From contig NC_014926.1 of NCBI RefSeq assembly GCF_000185805.1, positions 1,543,501 through 1,607,500 on the forward strand: a DNA stretch of 64,000 nucleotides, read 5' to 3'. Both the position numbers and the translations under genes were made by a program. This document shows positions 26,567-35,738 of this stretch, piece by piece. How positions within the stretch are numbered: position 1 is the stretch's first letter; every line of letters begins with the position of its first letter. This stretch comes from Thermovibrio ammonificans HB-1 (lineage in GTDB: Bacteria; Aquificota; Aquificia; Desulfurobacteriales; Desulfurobacteriaceae). Below the pieces are notes generated by a model, which worked only from the letters and a program-made list of their open reading frames with translations, searched no databases and had not been told where the DNA came from.

Positions 26567-27322
26567 TCAACCGCAGGGATTAGGAATGGCCTCGCCCTCG
26601 GGGTAGATGAGAATCTCTACCCTGCGGTTGAGCGCCCGATGCTGCGGGGTGTCGTTGGGGGCAATCGGGTTCTTCGGGCCGCAGCCGAAAACAAGGATTC
26701 TCTCGGGCCTAACCCCCGCCTCAACGAGCACCTTCTTCACCGCCTCTGCCCTCTCCTTAGAGAGCTTCAGGTTGTACTTCAGGGAACCCGTATTGTCGGT
26801 GTAGCCCACAACTACAACGGTCGTTTTGGGGTTCTCCTTTAAGGTTTGGGCTATGCGCTGAAGCTCTTTAACAGCCTCGGGCTTGAGCTCTGCACTGTTG
26901 AGGCCGAAGAGAACCGAGTCTTTGAGAACCACCTTGACCCTTCCGGGCTCCTTAACAACGGCCTTGGGCCTCTTATCGGAAATCACAGGCGCCTGAGGCT
27001 TAACAGCAGGGTTCGTGTGGTCTACAGGCTGAACGCCCAAATCCCTGCCCAGGGCCTCTGCCTGCTGCTGGAGTATGTAGCCTATAGCCCCGCCGAGAAC
27101 CGCACCTGCGGCCGCCCCTATAAGGGCCCTTTCCCCCTTGTTACTGCCGGAGGGACCCGTGAGTGCACCTATGGCACCGCCCACAACGGCTCCGATTGCA
27201 GCTCCAGCCGCAACCTTGTTCACCTCCTTCTTAGGGGCCGTTTGGGCCTGCTGCTGTTGCGTTGTTGCACACCCTCCCAGCAGAAGGGCTCCGGCAGTTG
27301 TTAGTGTTAAAATTCTTTTCAT
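26567..27322 (-). CDS. OmpA-family peptidoglycan-associated lipoprotein
   Basis: 251 aa from the ATG at 27322 (GGGAGT upstream). A lipoprotein signal ends at LLLGGC (Cys18). Next come two glycine-zipper segments (AAGAAIGAVVGGAIGALTG and AAAGAVLGGAIGYIL), then a C-terminal OmpA domain with the peptidoglycan-binding pattern VGYTDNTGSLKYNLKLSKER...NRRVEI. It probably anchors the outer membrane to the wall. Divergent from proA. Confidence 0.93.
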   Translation of the reverse strand: MKRILTLTTAGALLLGGCATTQQQQAQTAPKKEVNKVAAGAAIGAVVGGAIGALTGPSGSNKGERALIGAAAGAVLGGAIGYILQQQAEALGRDLGVQPVDHTNPAVKPQAPVISDKRPKAVVKEPGRVKVVLKDSVLFGLNSAELKPEAVKELQRIAQTLKENPKTTVVVVGYTDNTGSLKYNLKLSKERAEAVKKVLVEAGVRPERILVFGCGPKNPIAPNDTPQHRALNRRVEILIYPEGEAIPNPCG

Positions 27323-27384
27323 TGCACGACTCCCTTGAAACGGTTTTCCACCAAACAATTTAAACCCCTTGCGGAGGTTATCAA

Positions 27385-28635
27385 ATGTTCAACGTTAAAG
27401 AAGTTGCAAAAAGGGCAAAGGAGATAAGCTACTCACTGGTCGACCTCTCTACGGAGCTCAAGAACAGAACCCTTCTCACGGCGGCCAAGCTCATAGAGGA
27501 GAAAAAGGAGCTCATAGAGACGGAAAACAGAAAAGACCTCATAGCCGGAGAGGAGCGGGGCCTCTCAAAAGCGATGCTCGACAGGCTCCTCCTGAACGAA
27601 AAGAGAATAAAAGGAATGGTTCAAGTTCTGAAAGACGTTGCAAACCTGCCCGACCCGGTAGGCGAAGTGATAAAGATGTGGACCCGCCCAAACGGACTGA
27701 AAATAGGGAAGATGAGGGTCCCCTTGGGGGTGGTCGCCATCATCTACGAGTCCAGACCCAACGTAACCGTAGAAGCCGCAAGCCTCTGTATAAAGAGCTC
27801 AAACTCGGTTATCCTTAAAGGGGGGTCCGAAGCCATAAACTCAAACAGGGTCCTTGTGAACATTCTCAAAGAGGCGGCGGCAAAAGAGGGTTTCCCCGAA
27901 GAGGCGATTCAGTTCATAGACACAACAGAGCGGGAAGCCGTTAAAGAGCTACTACAGCTCGACCAGTTTGTAGACGTTGTCATTCCCCGGGGCGGAGAGG
28001 GGCTCATACGCTTCGTTGCAGAGAACGCACGCATGCCGGTTATAAAACACTACAAGGGCGTATGCCACGTTTTCGTAGACGAGTTTGCCGACCTTGAGAA
28101 AGCCTGGAACATCTGCTTCAACGCCAAAGTGCAGAGGCCGGGTGTTTGCAACGCAATGGAGACAATGCTCGTCCACAGCAAAATAGCCGACGCCTTCATG
28201 CCGACAATGGTTGAGCTCTTCAAAAAGGCAAAAGTTGAGCTCCGGGGCGACGAAAGGGCCAGAAGCTACGACCCCGAATACATAAAACCCGCAACAGAAG
28301 AAGACTGGTACGCAGAGTACCTCGACCTTATACTGGCGGTCAGAGTGGTTGACTCACTGGAGGAGGCAATCGAGCACATAAACACCTACGGCTCCCACCA
28401 CAGCGACGCAATCGTAACCGAGAACTACACAAACGCCATGAAATTCTTAAACCGGGTAGACTCGGCGGCCGTTTACGTTAACGCTTCTACCCGTTTCACC
28501 GACGGGAACGTTTTCGGCTTAGGAGCCGAAATGGGAATTTCAACGGATAAGGTCCACGTTAGGGGGCCCATGGGCCTTGAAGACCTCACAATTCCCAAAT
28601 ACATCATCTTCGGAAACGGTCAAATCAGGGAGTAA
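27385..28635 (+). CDS. proA: Gamma-glutamyl phosphate reductase
   Basis: Second step of proline synthesis: NADPH reduction of glutamyl-5-phosphate to the semialdehyde. The 416 aa cover the aldehyde-dehydrogenase fold; the catalytic Cys is in QRPGVCNAMETMLVH, and IYESRPNVTVEAASLCIKSS is a family signature. proB is not adjacent. It is followed 2 nt later by a tiny membrane-peptide gene. Confidence 0.98.
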   Translation: MFNVKEVAKRAKEISYSLVDLSTELKNRTLLTAAKLIEEKKELIETENRKDLIAGEERGLSKAMLDRLLLNEKRIKGMVQVLKDVANLPDPVGEVIKMWTRPNGLKIGKMRVPLGVVAIIYESRPNVTVEAASLCIKSSNSVILKGGSEAINSNRVLVNILKEAAAKEGFPEEAIQFIDTTEREAVKELLQLDQFVDVVIPRGGEGLIRFVAENARMPVIKHYKGVCHVFVDEFADLEKAWNICFNAKVQRPGVCNAMETMLVHSKIADAFMPTMVELFKKAKVELRGDERARSYDPEYIKPATEEDWYAEYLDLILAVRVVDSLEEAIEHINTYGSHHSDAIVTENYTNAMKFLNRVDSAAVYVNASTRFTDGNVFGLGAEMGISTDKVHVRGPMGLEDLTIPKYIIFGNGQIRE

Positions 28636-28637
28636 CG

Positions 28638-28757
28638 GTGATAAACGACCCGAAGCTGGGAAGCCTCTTCTTCTGGTTCTTCTTCGTAGTAACGATAGCC
28701 TGGACGGTTATCGCAGTTGCGGTAAGAGCTTACAGAATGTTAAAGAAGAACAGATAG
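28638..28757 (+). CDS. 39-aa single-pass membrane peptide
   Basis: GTG start 4 nt after AGGGAG; translation MINDPKLGSLFFWFFFVVTI then AWTVIAVAVRAYRMLKKNR. One membrane helix (about 10-30) with a basic C-terminal tail, so the C-terminus should be cytoplasmic. It is coupled to proA. I do not recognise it; the ribosome-binding site and composition support it as a real small protein. A similar-sized membrane peptide lies just before priA. Confidence 0.6.
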   Translation: MINDPKLGSLFFWFFFVVTIAWTVIAVAVRAYRMLKKNR

Positions 28758-28780
28758 CGATGATGGTATAAATTTTCCCT

Positions 28781-28799
28781 GGGGGCTGCCGCTGCCCCC
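28781..28799 (+). terminator. Hairpin before the cas operon
   Basis: GGGGGC/GCCCCC stem with a 7-nt loop, followed only by TT. It could be a weak terminator after proA. A TATAAA lies just upstream at 28767-28772 without a good -35, so it might instead be the 5' hairpin of a cas transcript. Confidence 0.4.
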
Positions 28800-28825
28800 T
28801 TCACCTCCGGGGAAAGGGAGGGAGC

Positions 28826-29638
28826 TTGAGACTAAAAATCGTGTTTAGAACCGATAGGGTTCCTATCCTCTACAGGCACAGAGTTGTCTCGTTAGTTAAA
28901 GAGGCCCTGAAAAGGGGAAACGGTGAACTCTACGAAAAGCTCTACGGCTCTCAAAACCCCAAGCCGTTTACCTTTTCACTCTTTTTTAACCCGCCCTACA
29001 GGGTTGAGAAGCTGCCCCTCCAGATAGACGAAACCTTTACCCCGGAAAGGTTCAAAGAACTTCGCCAGGTGGAAACGTTCACCCTGGAAAGCGGCACGTT
29101 CTCCGTGAACATATCAACTCCTGACTACCTGTTTGCAGTCTCCCTTGTAAACGGCCTGGTGAGCCTAAAAGAGTTCCTGTTCAGCACCGAAAAGGAGATG
29201 CTGGTCGGCGGCAAGAGGGTCATTTGGGAGCTTCTGAAAATCACCCCCTACCGCTCAAGGCCGGTTAAAAAGGGCGAAGCTGTAGTAAAAACGCTCTCTC
29301 CGATAGTGGTTGAAGATAAAAGGGGGAAGCCGGTCCTGTGGAACTCTCCCGACTTTCAGAAGGCCCTGAACTTCGTAACCGACAGAAGGCTTAAGGAATT
29401 GAGGGGAAAGGGGCTCAAAAGGGAAATCTCTGTTATCCCCGTTAAGTGCGAGAAAAAGGTTGCAAAGGCAACGTTCAAAGAGTTCAGGGAGAGAACCGGT
29501 AAGCCCTACATGGTTTTAACCGGAAGCTACGGCATATTCAAACTCAACGGCGACAGCGAAGACCTTAACTTCCTGTGCGACGCAGGCTTGGGGAACAGGT
29601 GCTCCCAAGGTTTTGGAATGGTGGAGGTGATAAAGTAG
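28826..29638 (+). CDS. cas6: CRISPR endoribonuclease Cas6 (copy 1)
   Basis: Cas6 cuts pre-crRNA inside repeats. 270 aa, TTG start behind GGGAGGGAGC. The RAMP fold is indicated by the C-terminal glycine-rich loop (GLGNRCSQGFGMVEV); the conserved N-terminal segment VPILYRHRVVSLVKEAL holds Tyr/His candidates for catalysis. A second, clearly related cas6 closes the locus about 8.7 kb downstream; both start MRLKI and share VPILYRHR. First gene of the type I-B operon. Confidence 0.93.
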   Translation: MRLKIVFRTDRVPILYRHRVVSLVKEALKRGNGELYEKLYGSQNPKPFTFSLFFNPPYRVEKLPLQIDETFTPERFKELRQVETFTLESGTFSVNISTPDYLFAVSLVNGLVSLKEFLFSTEKEMLVGGKRVIWELLKITPYRSRPVKKGEAVVKTLSPIVVEDKRGKPVLWNSPDFQKALNFVTDRRLKELRGKGLKREISVIPVKCEKKVAKATFKEFRERTGKPYMVLTGSYGIFKLNGDSEDLNFLCDAGLGNRCSQGFGMVEVIK

Positions 29639-29658
29639 TTTGGGAGGGGAAGGGAGAG

Positions 29659-30120
29659 GTGAAGCTCTTCTTTATGCGCTTTTTCGACTACGAGAGCGAG
29701 GCCACGCTGGTTTTCAAAGTTAAAAGGGAGTTTAACAGCCCGGAAGAGCTCTACGTAAAAGTGGCAGAAATCTTCAAGAAATACCTGGAGCTCTACTACT
29801 ACGAGGAGATGGAAGAGCGCAAAAGGATGGAGTTAGGGCCGCCAATCGACCCGGCAGGAGTTAACCTCTTCTCCTTTTACGAGTCTGTTCTTGAAGAGGA
29901 TTTCAAAAAGAGCAACATCTACGACGAAACTCCGCCCTTTGCCTGGATTAAGCACGGTTTCTTTAAAAATTTAAATGAGCTGGGGTTAGAGGTAGTTGAA
30001 CCCGATTACGAAATCTTGGTTTACGGCCACTTTTCACCTAAAGAGAGCAAGCCTCTCTGGTACTTGAAGGGGAGCGAGGAATCTCCCGAATCAATCCACT
30101 ACTGGCTTAAGAGGGTTTAA
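29659..30120 (+). CDS. Unknown protein encoded between cas6 and cas8b
   Basis: 153 aa from the GTG at 29659 behind GGGAGGGGAAGGGAG (an ATG five codons later is the alternative). The stop overlaps the cas8 ATG (TAATG), so it is translated with the effector genes. Acidic and aromatic-rich: RFFDYESEATLVFKVKREFN, then FKKYLELYYYEEMEERKRME, and a C-terminus HFSPKESKPLWYLKG. No domain that I recognise, no metal motif, no membrane segment. It could be a small accessory or inhibitor-like subunit of the Cascade complex; that is inference from position. Confidence 0.75.
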   Translation: MKLFFMRFFDYESEATLVFKVKREFNSPEELYVKVAEIFKKYLELYYYEEMEERKRMELGPPIDPAGVNLFSFYESVLEEDFKKSNIYDETPPFAWIKHGFFKNLNELGLEVVEPDYEILVYGHFSPKESKPLWYLKGSEESPESIHYWLKRV

Positions 30121-31763
30121 TGGCTGAGAGAATCTACCTTCAGGAGTGGTTCTACAACGCCGGAATAGTGGGCCTGCTCAGGCTCTTGGGCGGAGAGACT
30201 GTAAAGGGAGAAAGGCTCCTAAACAAAGAGGGTTTACCCGTAGAAGGGGTGAAAATCGGCGAAAACTACGTAGAGGTAGAGCGGCAGCTCTTTAAGGACT
30301 TTGCGAAGAAGTACTACACCGAAGCCGCCAAAAGGGAGGTAGAGTTCAGAAGCGTAAACTCCTTAAAGGTCGGAGGGAGCGAAGAGTCTTTAAAGCGGGC
30401 TAAAGACACCATAAACAGGCTTTTAAAAGAACTCTTTCCACACCTGAAAGAGGAGGTTGAACTCCCGAAAAGGGTTTCGAAGAAGAACCTCGGGGAGGCA
30501 AGCCGTTACATCCGGAAAGCCGCAGAAAGGGTTGAGGAGGAGAAGGAAAAGCTCCTGAGGGGGGAGCTCCCCCTTGAAGCCATTGAACACCTTGCTAAAA
30601 GGTGGCTAAAGAGGGGCTTTTTCTCCTCCGGCGGGAGCAACAAACTGTACGAGTCTTTAAAGAACCTGCAGGAAAAGGTTGAAGCTCCCCTGATTACTCC
30701 ACCGGAAGTTTTCACCGTAAAAAAGAGGAAGCTCCCGTGCCTGCTCTGCCAGGAGAGGTTTGCCAAGGAGGGAGTCAACCTCAGCAAGGCAATCTCCGAC
30801 CTGGTAGGCTTCAACAAGGACAACCTCAACCTACTCCACCTAAAGGGGAAAAAGCTCGCAAATAAGGGGCTTCCCATATGCGAAATCTGCCAAGCGGTTA
30901 TTTCCCTAATACCTTTAGGGGTTGTAAGGTTCGGTAACTCTTTTCTCTTCGTTAACAACACCACCTCGGTTCAAGAGCTCTTTAGCGACAACCAGCGCTT
31001 AAGAAGAGTGCTCTCAAGCTCCTCGCCCCTTTTCACCTTTTTCGCGGAGAAAGTCCTTGCAAAGGAGGAAGAGTCCGCTAAGCTCATATCCCTCCTGGGC
31101 ACGTCGGTTGTTGAGATGGAGCTGGGAGCCCTCCCGAAGGTGAAGGGACTCAATATCTCCTACGAGCTGGCCGAGCTCCTCTCAGACCCCTCTTTCACAG
31201 AAAACCTTAGGAAACTTACAAAGGCCCACTACCGGCTGGGAAGCGGGAATAAGAAGAAGAGCTTCAACCTCCTGGTTGAATTCCTCGAAAACCTCATTCA
31301 AGGCAGAAGGAACTACTCATACCTCTACAAGCTCTTCCGCTTCCTCTTAACGGCAGACAGAAACAGGGAGATAAACGTTGCCTTCTCTCCGCTACAGCTC
31401 CACACCCTAAACCTTGCTCTCTTCAGGGCAAAAGCGAATTTGGAGGGCAGAATGAACAGAGTTTCGGAGAATGAACTGTGGAGCCTCTTTTACGGAGGCC
31501 AAGAGCTCAGGCGAGTTTTAACGAGCAGGGGAGCTGAAAACAGGGTAAACTCCCTCGCCTTTAAACTGCTAAACGCCTTAAAGGTCGGCGACTCCCACAG
31601 GTTCATGGACATCATCCTGAGGGTGTACGCCGGGTTCTCTCTAAAGGTTCCCAAAGGCCTTGTTAAAAACCTTGAAGACAGAGAAGCCTTCAAAAGTGCC
31701 GGCTACAGCTTTATTGCCGGGCTGCTGAACGAGAAAAGGGAAGGAGGGGATAATGAAGATTAG
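30120..31763 (+). CDS. cas8b: Cascade large subunit Cas8b1 (Cst1 type)
   Basis: 547 aa. The start IYLQEWFYNAGIVGLLRLLG and the zinc-finger cysteines 207/210 (CLLC) and 254/257 (CEIC) are typical of Cst1, the large subunit of Tneap-type I-B complexes that recognises the PAM and recruits Cas3. The C-terminal ~100 residues are probably also made separately as the small subunit Cas11 (see the internal start). It overlaps the upstream unknown gene by 1 nt and cas7 by 11 nt. Confidence 0.88.
   Translation: MAERIYLQEWFYNAGIVGLLRLLGGETVKGERLLNKEGLPVEGVKIGENYVEVERQLFKDFAKKYYTEAAKREVEFRSVNSLKVGGSEESLKRAKDTINRLLKELFPHLKEEVELPKRVSKKNLGEASRYIRKAAERVEEEKEKLLRGELPLEAIEHLAKRWLKRGFFSSGGSNKLYESLKNLQEKVEAPLITPPEVFTVKKRKLPCLLCQERFAKEGVNLSKAISDLVGFNKDNLNLLHLKGKKLANKGLPICEICQAVISLIPLGVVRFGNSFLFVNNTTSVQELFSDNQRLRRVLSSSSPLFTFFAEKVLAKEEESAKLISLLGTSVVEMELGALPKVKGLNISYELAELLSDPSFTENLRKLTKAHYRLGSGNKKKSFNLLVEFLENLIQGRRNYSYLYKLFRFLLTADRNREINVAFSPLQLHTLNLALFRAKANLEGRMNRVSENELWSLFYGGQELRRVLTSRGAENRVNSLAFKLLNALKVGDSHRFMDIILRVYAGFSLKVPKGLVKNLEDREAFKSAGYSFIAGLLNEKREGGDNED
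31452..31763 (+). CDS. Putative internal small subunit Cas11b within cas8b
   Basis: An in-frame ATG at cas8b codon 445 (MNRVSENELWSLFYGGQELR) has GGAGGG 4 nt upstream. It would give a 103-aa, helix-rich protein matching the cas8b C-terminus. Independent translation of Cas11 from inside cas8b has been shown for type I-B, I-C and I-D systems, so this is expected here; expression itself is inferred. Confidence 0.55.
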   Translation: MNRVSENELWSLFYGGQELRRVLTSRGAENRVNSLAFKLLNALKVGDSHRFMDIILRVYAGFSLKVPKGLVKNLEDREAFKSAGYSFIAGLLNEKREGGDNED

Positions 31764-32769
31764 GGCTTTCACGCTAACGGTTGTTTTTAAAGGTCTGAGT
31801 GCAAACTACGGAGAGAGCGTAGGAAACGTTTCGGAGCTAAAGAAGCTCACCCACGGCGGGGAGCTCTACTCTTACATCTCCCGTCAGGCGTTAAGGCACG
31901 AGCTCTGGAGGTTTTTAAAGGAGAACTACCGGATAGACACCCCCGACTACTGGAACGAAGAGCCCGAAATAAAGGTCAAAGTGGAAGAGCTTCTGACCTC
32001 CCTGGGAATGAAGGGCGAGCTTCCTCCCCCTCAAATCCTCACCGCAGAACAGGACGTAGTCCAGTTCCACCCGGAGGTAAACGCCCTCAACTGCGTTGAG
32101 GCAGACCTATTCGGATACATGAAAACAAAGGGCGGGGAAGGAGCCGATACGAGAAGCGCCGTAGTCAGGTTTTCTCCCGCCGTATCCCTCGAACCCCTTG
32201 CCCTCGACCTGGAGTTCGGCACAAACAAGAGCTTTGCAGACAGGGCCGGCTCAGACCCGAACCCCTTCCAGTTCGAACACCACTACGCCCTCTACACCTA
32301 CACAGTAACGGTAGACCTTGATAAACTGGGAACAGAGCTCAGCCCCAAGGGGGAAACCGTAGGCCGGCTTCCCGAAGAGGAACGGGCCCGCCGCCTCAAA
32401 ATGGTTATTGAGTCGATTCCCTTCCTGTCGCGGGAGATTAAGGGAAGGGTTGAGAACCTCTCCCCCCTCTTTGCAGTAGGGGGCTTTTACACAGTTAAAA
32501 ACCCCTTCTTCCTGGGAAGGGTAGAGGTAGGCTACGACAGAAACCTTAAAAAATTTGCAATCAACCCCGAGCCCCTGGCAGACACCATGAACCTCTCATT
32601 CAGAGGGGAGAGAGTGGGCCAAACAACGAAAGTTGCCATCCTGAAAGGGTTTTGGGCGAACGAAGAGGAGCTCTCAAAGGCCTTTGAAGAGGCCGGCGCC
32701 CGGGTTTTAAACGTGCCGGAGATGTTTAAAGAGCTTGCAGAACAAGTTTCCGAAGTTTACGGAGTTTAA
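31753..32769 (+). CDS. cas7: Cascade backbone subunit Cas7 (Cst2/DevR type)
   Basis: 338 aa. Cas7 polymerises along the crRNA spacer. The segment LSANYGESVGNVSELKKLTH then YSYISRQALRHELW is the Cst2/DevR signature. An AGGAGGGGATA site precedes the ATG within the end of cas8b. Followed by cas5 with a 1-nt gap. Confidence 0.93.
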   Translation: MKIRAFTLTVVFKGLSANYGESVGNVSELKKLTHGGELYSYISRQALRHELWRFLKENYRIDTPDYWNEEPEIKVKVEELLTSLGMKGELPPPQILTAEQDVVQFHPEVNALNCVEADLFGYMKTKGGEGADTRSAVVRFSPAVSLEPLALDLEFGTNKSFADRAGSDPNPFQFEHHYALYTYTVTVDLDKLGTELSPKGETVGRLPEEERARRLKMVIESIPFLSREIKGRVENLSPLFAVGGFYTVKNPFFLGRVEVGYDRNLKKFAINPEPLADTMNLSFRGERVGQTTKVAILKGFWANEEELSKAFEEAGARVLNVPEMFKELAEQVSEVYGV

Positions 32770-32770
32770 G

Positions 32771-33508
32771 ATGCGGGCCCTTAAGGTGAAGCTCTACCAA
32801 CCCTTTGCCTGTTACTCAACGCCCTTTTCCTTCGGAGCAGTTAACACCTACCTGCTGCCTCCGCCCTCTACGGTAAAGGGATTCGTCCACTCAACGGCAG
32901 GAGCACGGCAAGACTACCCAATCTCTGTAGCCATTCAGGGAGAACTGGGAGGAACTGTTTACGAGCTTCAAAAACTCCTAAAGTTCGACCGAAAAAGGGC
33001 GGGTCAACCCGAGCTCAAAGGTTTCAGCAGGAGCTTCCTAAAGGCCCCAACCCACGTAGAAACCCTTACCGATGTGCACCTGACCCTCTACATCCTGTTC
33101 CCTCCGGAAAGCGAAGAGTTGGAAAAGGACTTCCTCAACGGGCTGCTCTTAAAGGAGTTCCCTTCCCTGGGGAGGAAGGAGGATATCGCCAGGCTCGAAG
33201 AAGAGCCCCGATTCGTAGAGCTTGACCCCCTCGAAGAGGAAACGGTTCTACCTTCCTTTGCCTACTTCACAAGGGAGACCGCAACCGAGCTCGGCCTCGG
33301 AGGGGCCTTCTACAGGCTTCCACTCTCCTACGACGGAGAGCTCGCAAAAGAGCTGGGATGGCGCTTCTTCAAGAGGAGAGACCTCCTGCTGGCCCCTCCC
33401 GGACAGGTCGTTGAACCTTTAAGCGACAAGGTGTTATACGACCCCTCCGAGGATAGAGTAGTTGAGCTGATAGAGGTTCCGGCAGGTTACAAACATGTTC
33501 TTAGCTAA
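32771..33508 (+). CDS. cas5: Cascade subunit Cas5 (Cas5t type)
   Basis: 245 aa from the ATG at 32771 (MRALKVKLYQPFACYSTPFS), just after the cas7 stop; an in-frame upstream ATG at 32735 would overlap cas7. Cas5 caps the 5' handle of crRNA. The N-terminal RAMP strand and the segment LPPPSTVKGFVHS match Cas5t. The 3' end overlaps cas3 by 14 nt. Confidence 0.9.
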   Translation: MRALKVKLYQPFACYSTPFSFGAVNTYLLPPPSTVKGFVHSTAGARQDYPISVAIQGELGGTVYELQKLLKFDRKRAGQPELKGFSRSFLKAPTHVETLTDVHLTLYILFPPESEELEKDFLNGLLLKEFPSLGRKEDIARLEEEPRFVELDPLEEETVLPSFAYFTRETATELGLGGAFYRLPLSYDGELAKELGWRFFKRRDLLLAPPGQVVEPLSDKVLYDPSEDRVVELIEVPAGYKHVLS

Positions 33509-35738
33509 GAAATTTCCCGACGGCACAGAACAAACGATTAGTGAACACACCGAGGAGCTCATCGAGAGGCTAAAGAGCCTAAGAAAGCTATACGGCAAGA
33601 AAATCGGTGCCGACGAAGAGTTCTGGGAGGCCCTGCTCCTTGCGGCCGCCTTCCACGACATCGGCAAGGCATCTTCACAGTTCCAGCTGAAAATAAAAGA
33701 GGGGAAAAGGGTAGGTAAACCCGGGGAGATTCCACACAACTATCTCTCTGCCGCACTCTTTGCCGGGAAGCTCACTAAAAACCGGCTGAAAGAGGCAGTT
33801 TTCTACAGCGTTGCCTTCCACCACCACCACAGGCCTTTCAACTTCCGGCCCGAAGAGTTCAAAGAGGCACTTTTGAAAGACCTAAAGAAAAAAGAGGAGA
33901 AGCTGAAAGCGATTCTCTCAGAGCTCCTTGAAAAGGGCGGCAGGAAGGAACCTCCTCCCCTAAGAGTTCCAAAAGAGAGGGAAATTGAGGTCATATTTAC
34001 GAAACTCGACAGCTACCGCAAGCGCCGCCGGAACTTCAGGGAGCTTATGAAGAGGTTCCGGGGCAGAGAAGCTCAAGTTATACTCCTTAAAGGGCTCCTC
34101 CACAGGCTCGACCACAGCGCCTCGGCCGGGATACCCGTTGAAATCGAGCCCCACACAGACAGAATAGAGAAACTCGAAAGGTACTTAAAGGAACGCTCAA
34201 AGGCCAGGGGAGTTGAGTTTAAGGGATTTAAGCCCTTCCAGCTGGAGGGGCGAAAGCTAAAAGAAGAGTCGGTTATCCTCGAAGCACCGACGGGAAGCGG
34301 GAAAACCGAGTTCGCCCTGAACTGGCTCTCAGACGACAAGGGGTTCTACACCCTGCCCGTTAAAACGGCCGTTAACGCCATGTTCAACCGTTTAAAAGGG
34401 GCTTTCAAAACGGTAGGGCTCCTCCACGGAGAGCGAGCGGTCTACTACCTGCTGGAGGGGGTAGAGGAAAAGGAGGAGCTCTCCTTCTCCCTTACACAGT
34501 TAAGCCTGTCTACCCACCTATCGTTTCCCCTTACGGTTTCTACGGCAGACCAGCTCTTTAGCTCGGTCTTTAAATACCCCGGCTTTGAAAAGGTTTACGC
34601 AACCCTCGCCTACTCAAAAACGGTAATAGATGAACCCCAAGGCTACACCCCCAAAACCCTTGCGGCAATGGTTAAGGGAATTGAAGAGGTTTCTGAGCTC
34701 GGCGGCAAGTTCTGCGTTATGAGCGCCACCCTCTACCCCTTCGTTAAAGATAGACTTAAAAGGCTGGGCTTTAAGGAGGTTAATACAGAGGAGCTCTACC
34801 GGGAATCCCCCGAAAAGCACAGAGTTAAACTCCTTGAAGAGTTTAGCCTCCAAACGCTTCTGGAGGCTCAAAACAACAAAAGAAGCGTTCTGATTGTAGT
34901 TAACACGGTAAAACGGGCCGTTCGGCTCTACTTGGAGCTAAAGGAAGAGGGACTCCCGGTCAGACTCCTCCACTCCCAGTTTATACAGCTCGACAGAAAG
35001 AAGCTGGAAGCCCAAATAGAGAAAGAGGCCAGGAAAGGCCTACCCGTAGTCTGGATTACAACCCAAGTTGCCGAAGCCTCCTTAGACGTTGACTTTGACG
35101 TTCTAATAACCGAGATAGCTCCACTTGACGCCCTCGTCCAGAGGATGGGTAGGGTCAACAGACGTGCAAAAGCGGCTCCCCCTGAATTTACCAACGTCTT
35201 TATCCTGCGGGAGAATTCAGATAAAAGCGGTAGGGTTTACTCAAGAGCTCTGGTTGAGCTGGCCCTGGAGGGTGTTGAAAGGTGGAGCGGAGAGCTTGTA
35301 GGGGAACCGGCAAAGAGGGAACTGGTAGGTGAGCTCTACACAAGGAAGAACTTAGAGCTTAGAGCTCCGAAGTTCTTAAGGGAGTTTGAGGAAAACCTCT
35401 CCCTCCTTGATGTCGGCCTTCAGGCCGACAGCCGCTCTCAGGCCCAAGAGTTTTTCAGGGAAGTAACAACCGTTCCCGTTATCCCGGAGGAGCTCTTCAC
35501 CGAAAAGGAGGAGGAGATTCTCTCCTTAATAGAAACCTTAAAAAGGCGAAACTGCCCCCTTAAAGAGAGGCTGAAGGCACAGGCGAGACTGAAGAGCTTC
35601 ACGGTCAACCTCTTTCCCTACCAGTTCCGCTCCTTCCTGCCCTTGGGAGAAGGGGTAATAGTGGCAAAGGGGGTCAGGTACAGCAGAGAACTCGGAGCCA
35701 TTACAGATGAACACGGAGATACCGGAGAGTTTGTTTGA
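33495..35738 (+). CDS. cas3: CRISPR-associated helicase-nuclease Cas3
   Basis: 747 aa with the HD nuclease fused to the helicase in one chain. HD motifs: H54D55 (FHDIGKAS), H81 and the HHHH cluster at 109-112. Helicase motifs: Walker A APTGSGKT (264-271), DEPQ box (379-382) in place of DEVH/DExH, SAT (410-412) and QRMGRVNRR. All catalytic positions expected for target degradation appear intact. It overlaps cas5 and cas4. Confidence 0.95.
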   Translation: MFLAKKFPDGTEQTISEHTEELIERLKSLRKLYGKKIGADEEFWEALLLAAAFHDIGKASSQFQLKIKEGKRVGKPGEIPHNYLSAALFAGKLTKNRLKEAVFYSVAFHHHHRPFNFRPEEFKEALLKDLKKKEEKLKAILSELLEKGGRKEPPPLRVPKEREIEVIFTKLDSYRKRRRNFRELMKRFRGREAQVILLKGLLHRLDHSASAGIPVEIEPHTDRIEKLERYLKERSKARGVEFKGFKPFQLEGRKLKEESVILEAPTGSGKTEFALNWLSDDKGFYTLPVKTAVNAMFNRLKGAFKTVGLLHGERAVYYLLEGVEEKEELSFSLTQLSLSTHLSFPLTVSTADQLFSSVFKYPGFEKVYATLAYSKTVIDEPQGYTPKTLAAMVKGIEEVSELGGKFCVMSATLYPFVKDRLKRLGFKEVNTEELYRESPEKHRVKLLEEFSLQTLLEAQNNKRSVLIVVNTVKRAVRLYLELKEEGLPVRLLHSQFIQLDRKKLEAQIEKEARKGLPVVWITTQVAEASLDVDFDVLITEIAPLDALVQRMGRVNRRAKAAPPEFTNVFILRENSDKSGRVYSRALVELALEGVERWSGELVGEPAKRELVGELYTRKNLELRAPKFLREFEENLSLLDVGLQADSRSQAQEFFREVTTVPVIPEELFTEKEEEILSLIETLKRRNCPLKERLKAQARLKSFTVNLFPYQFRSFLPLGEGVIVAKGVRYSRELGAITDEHGDTGEFV

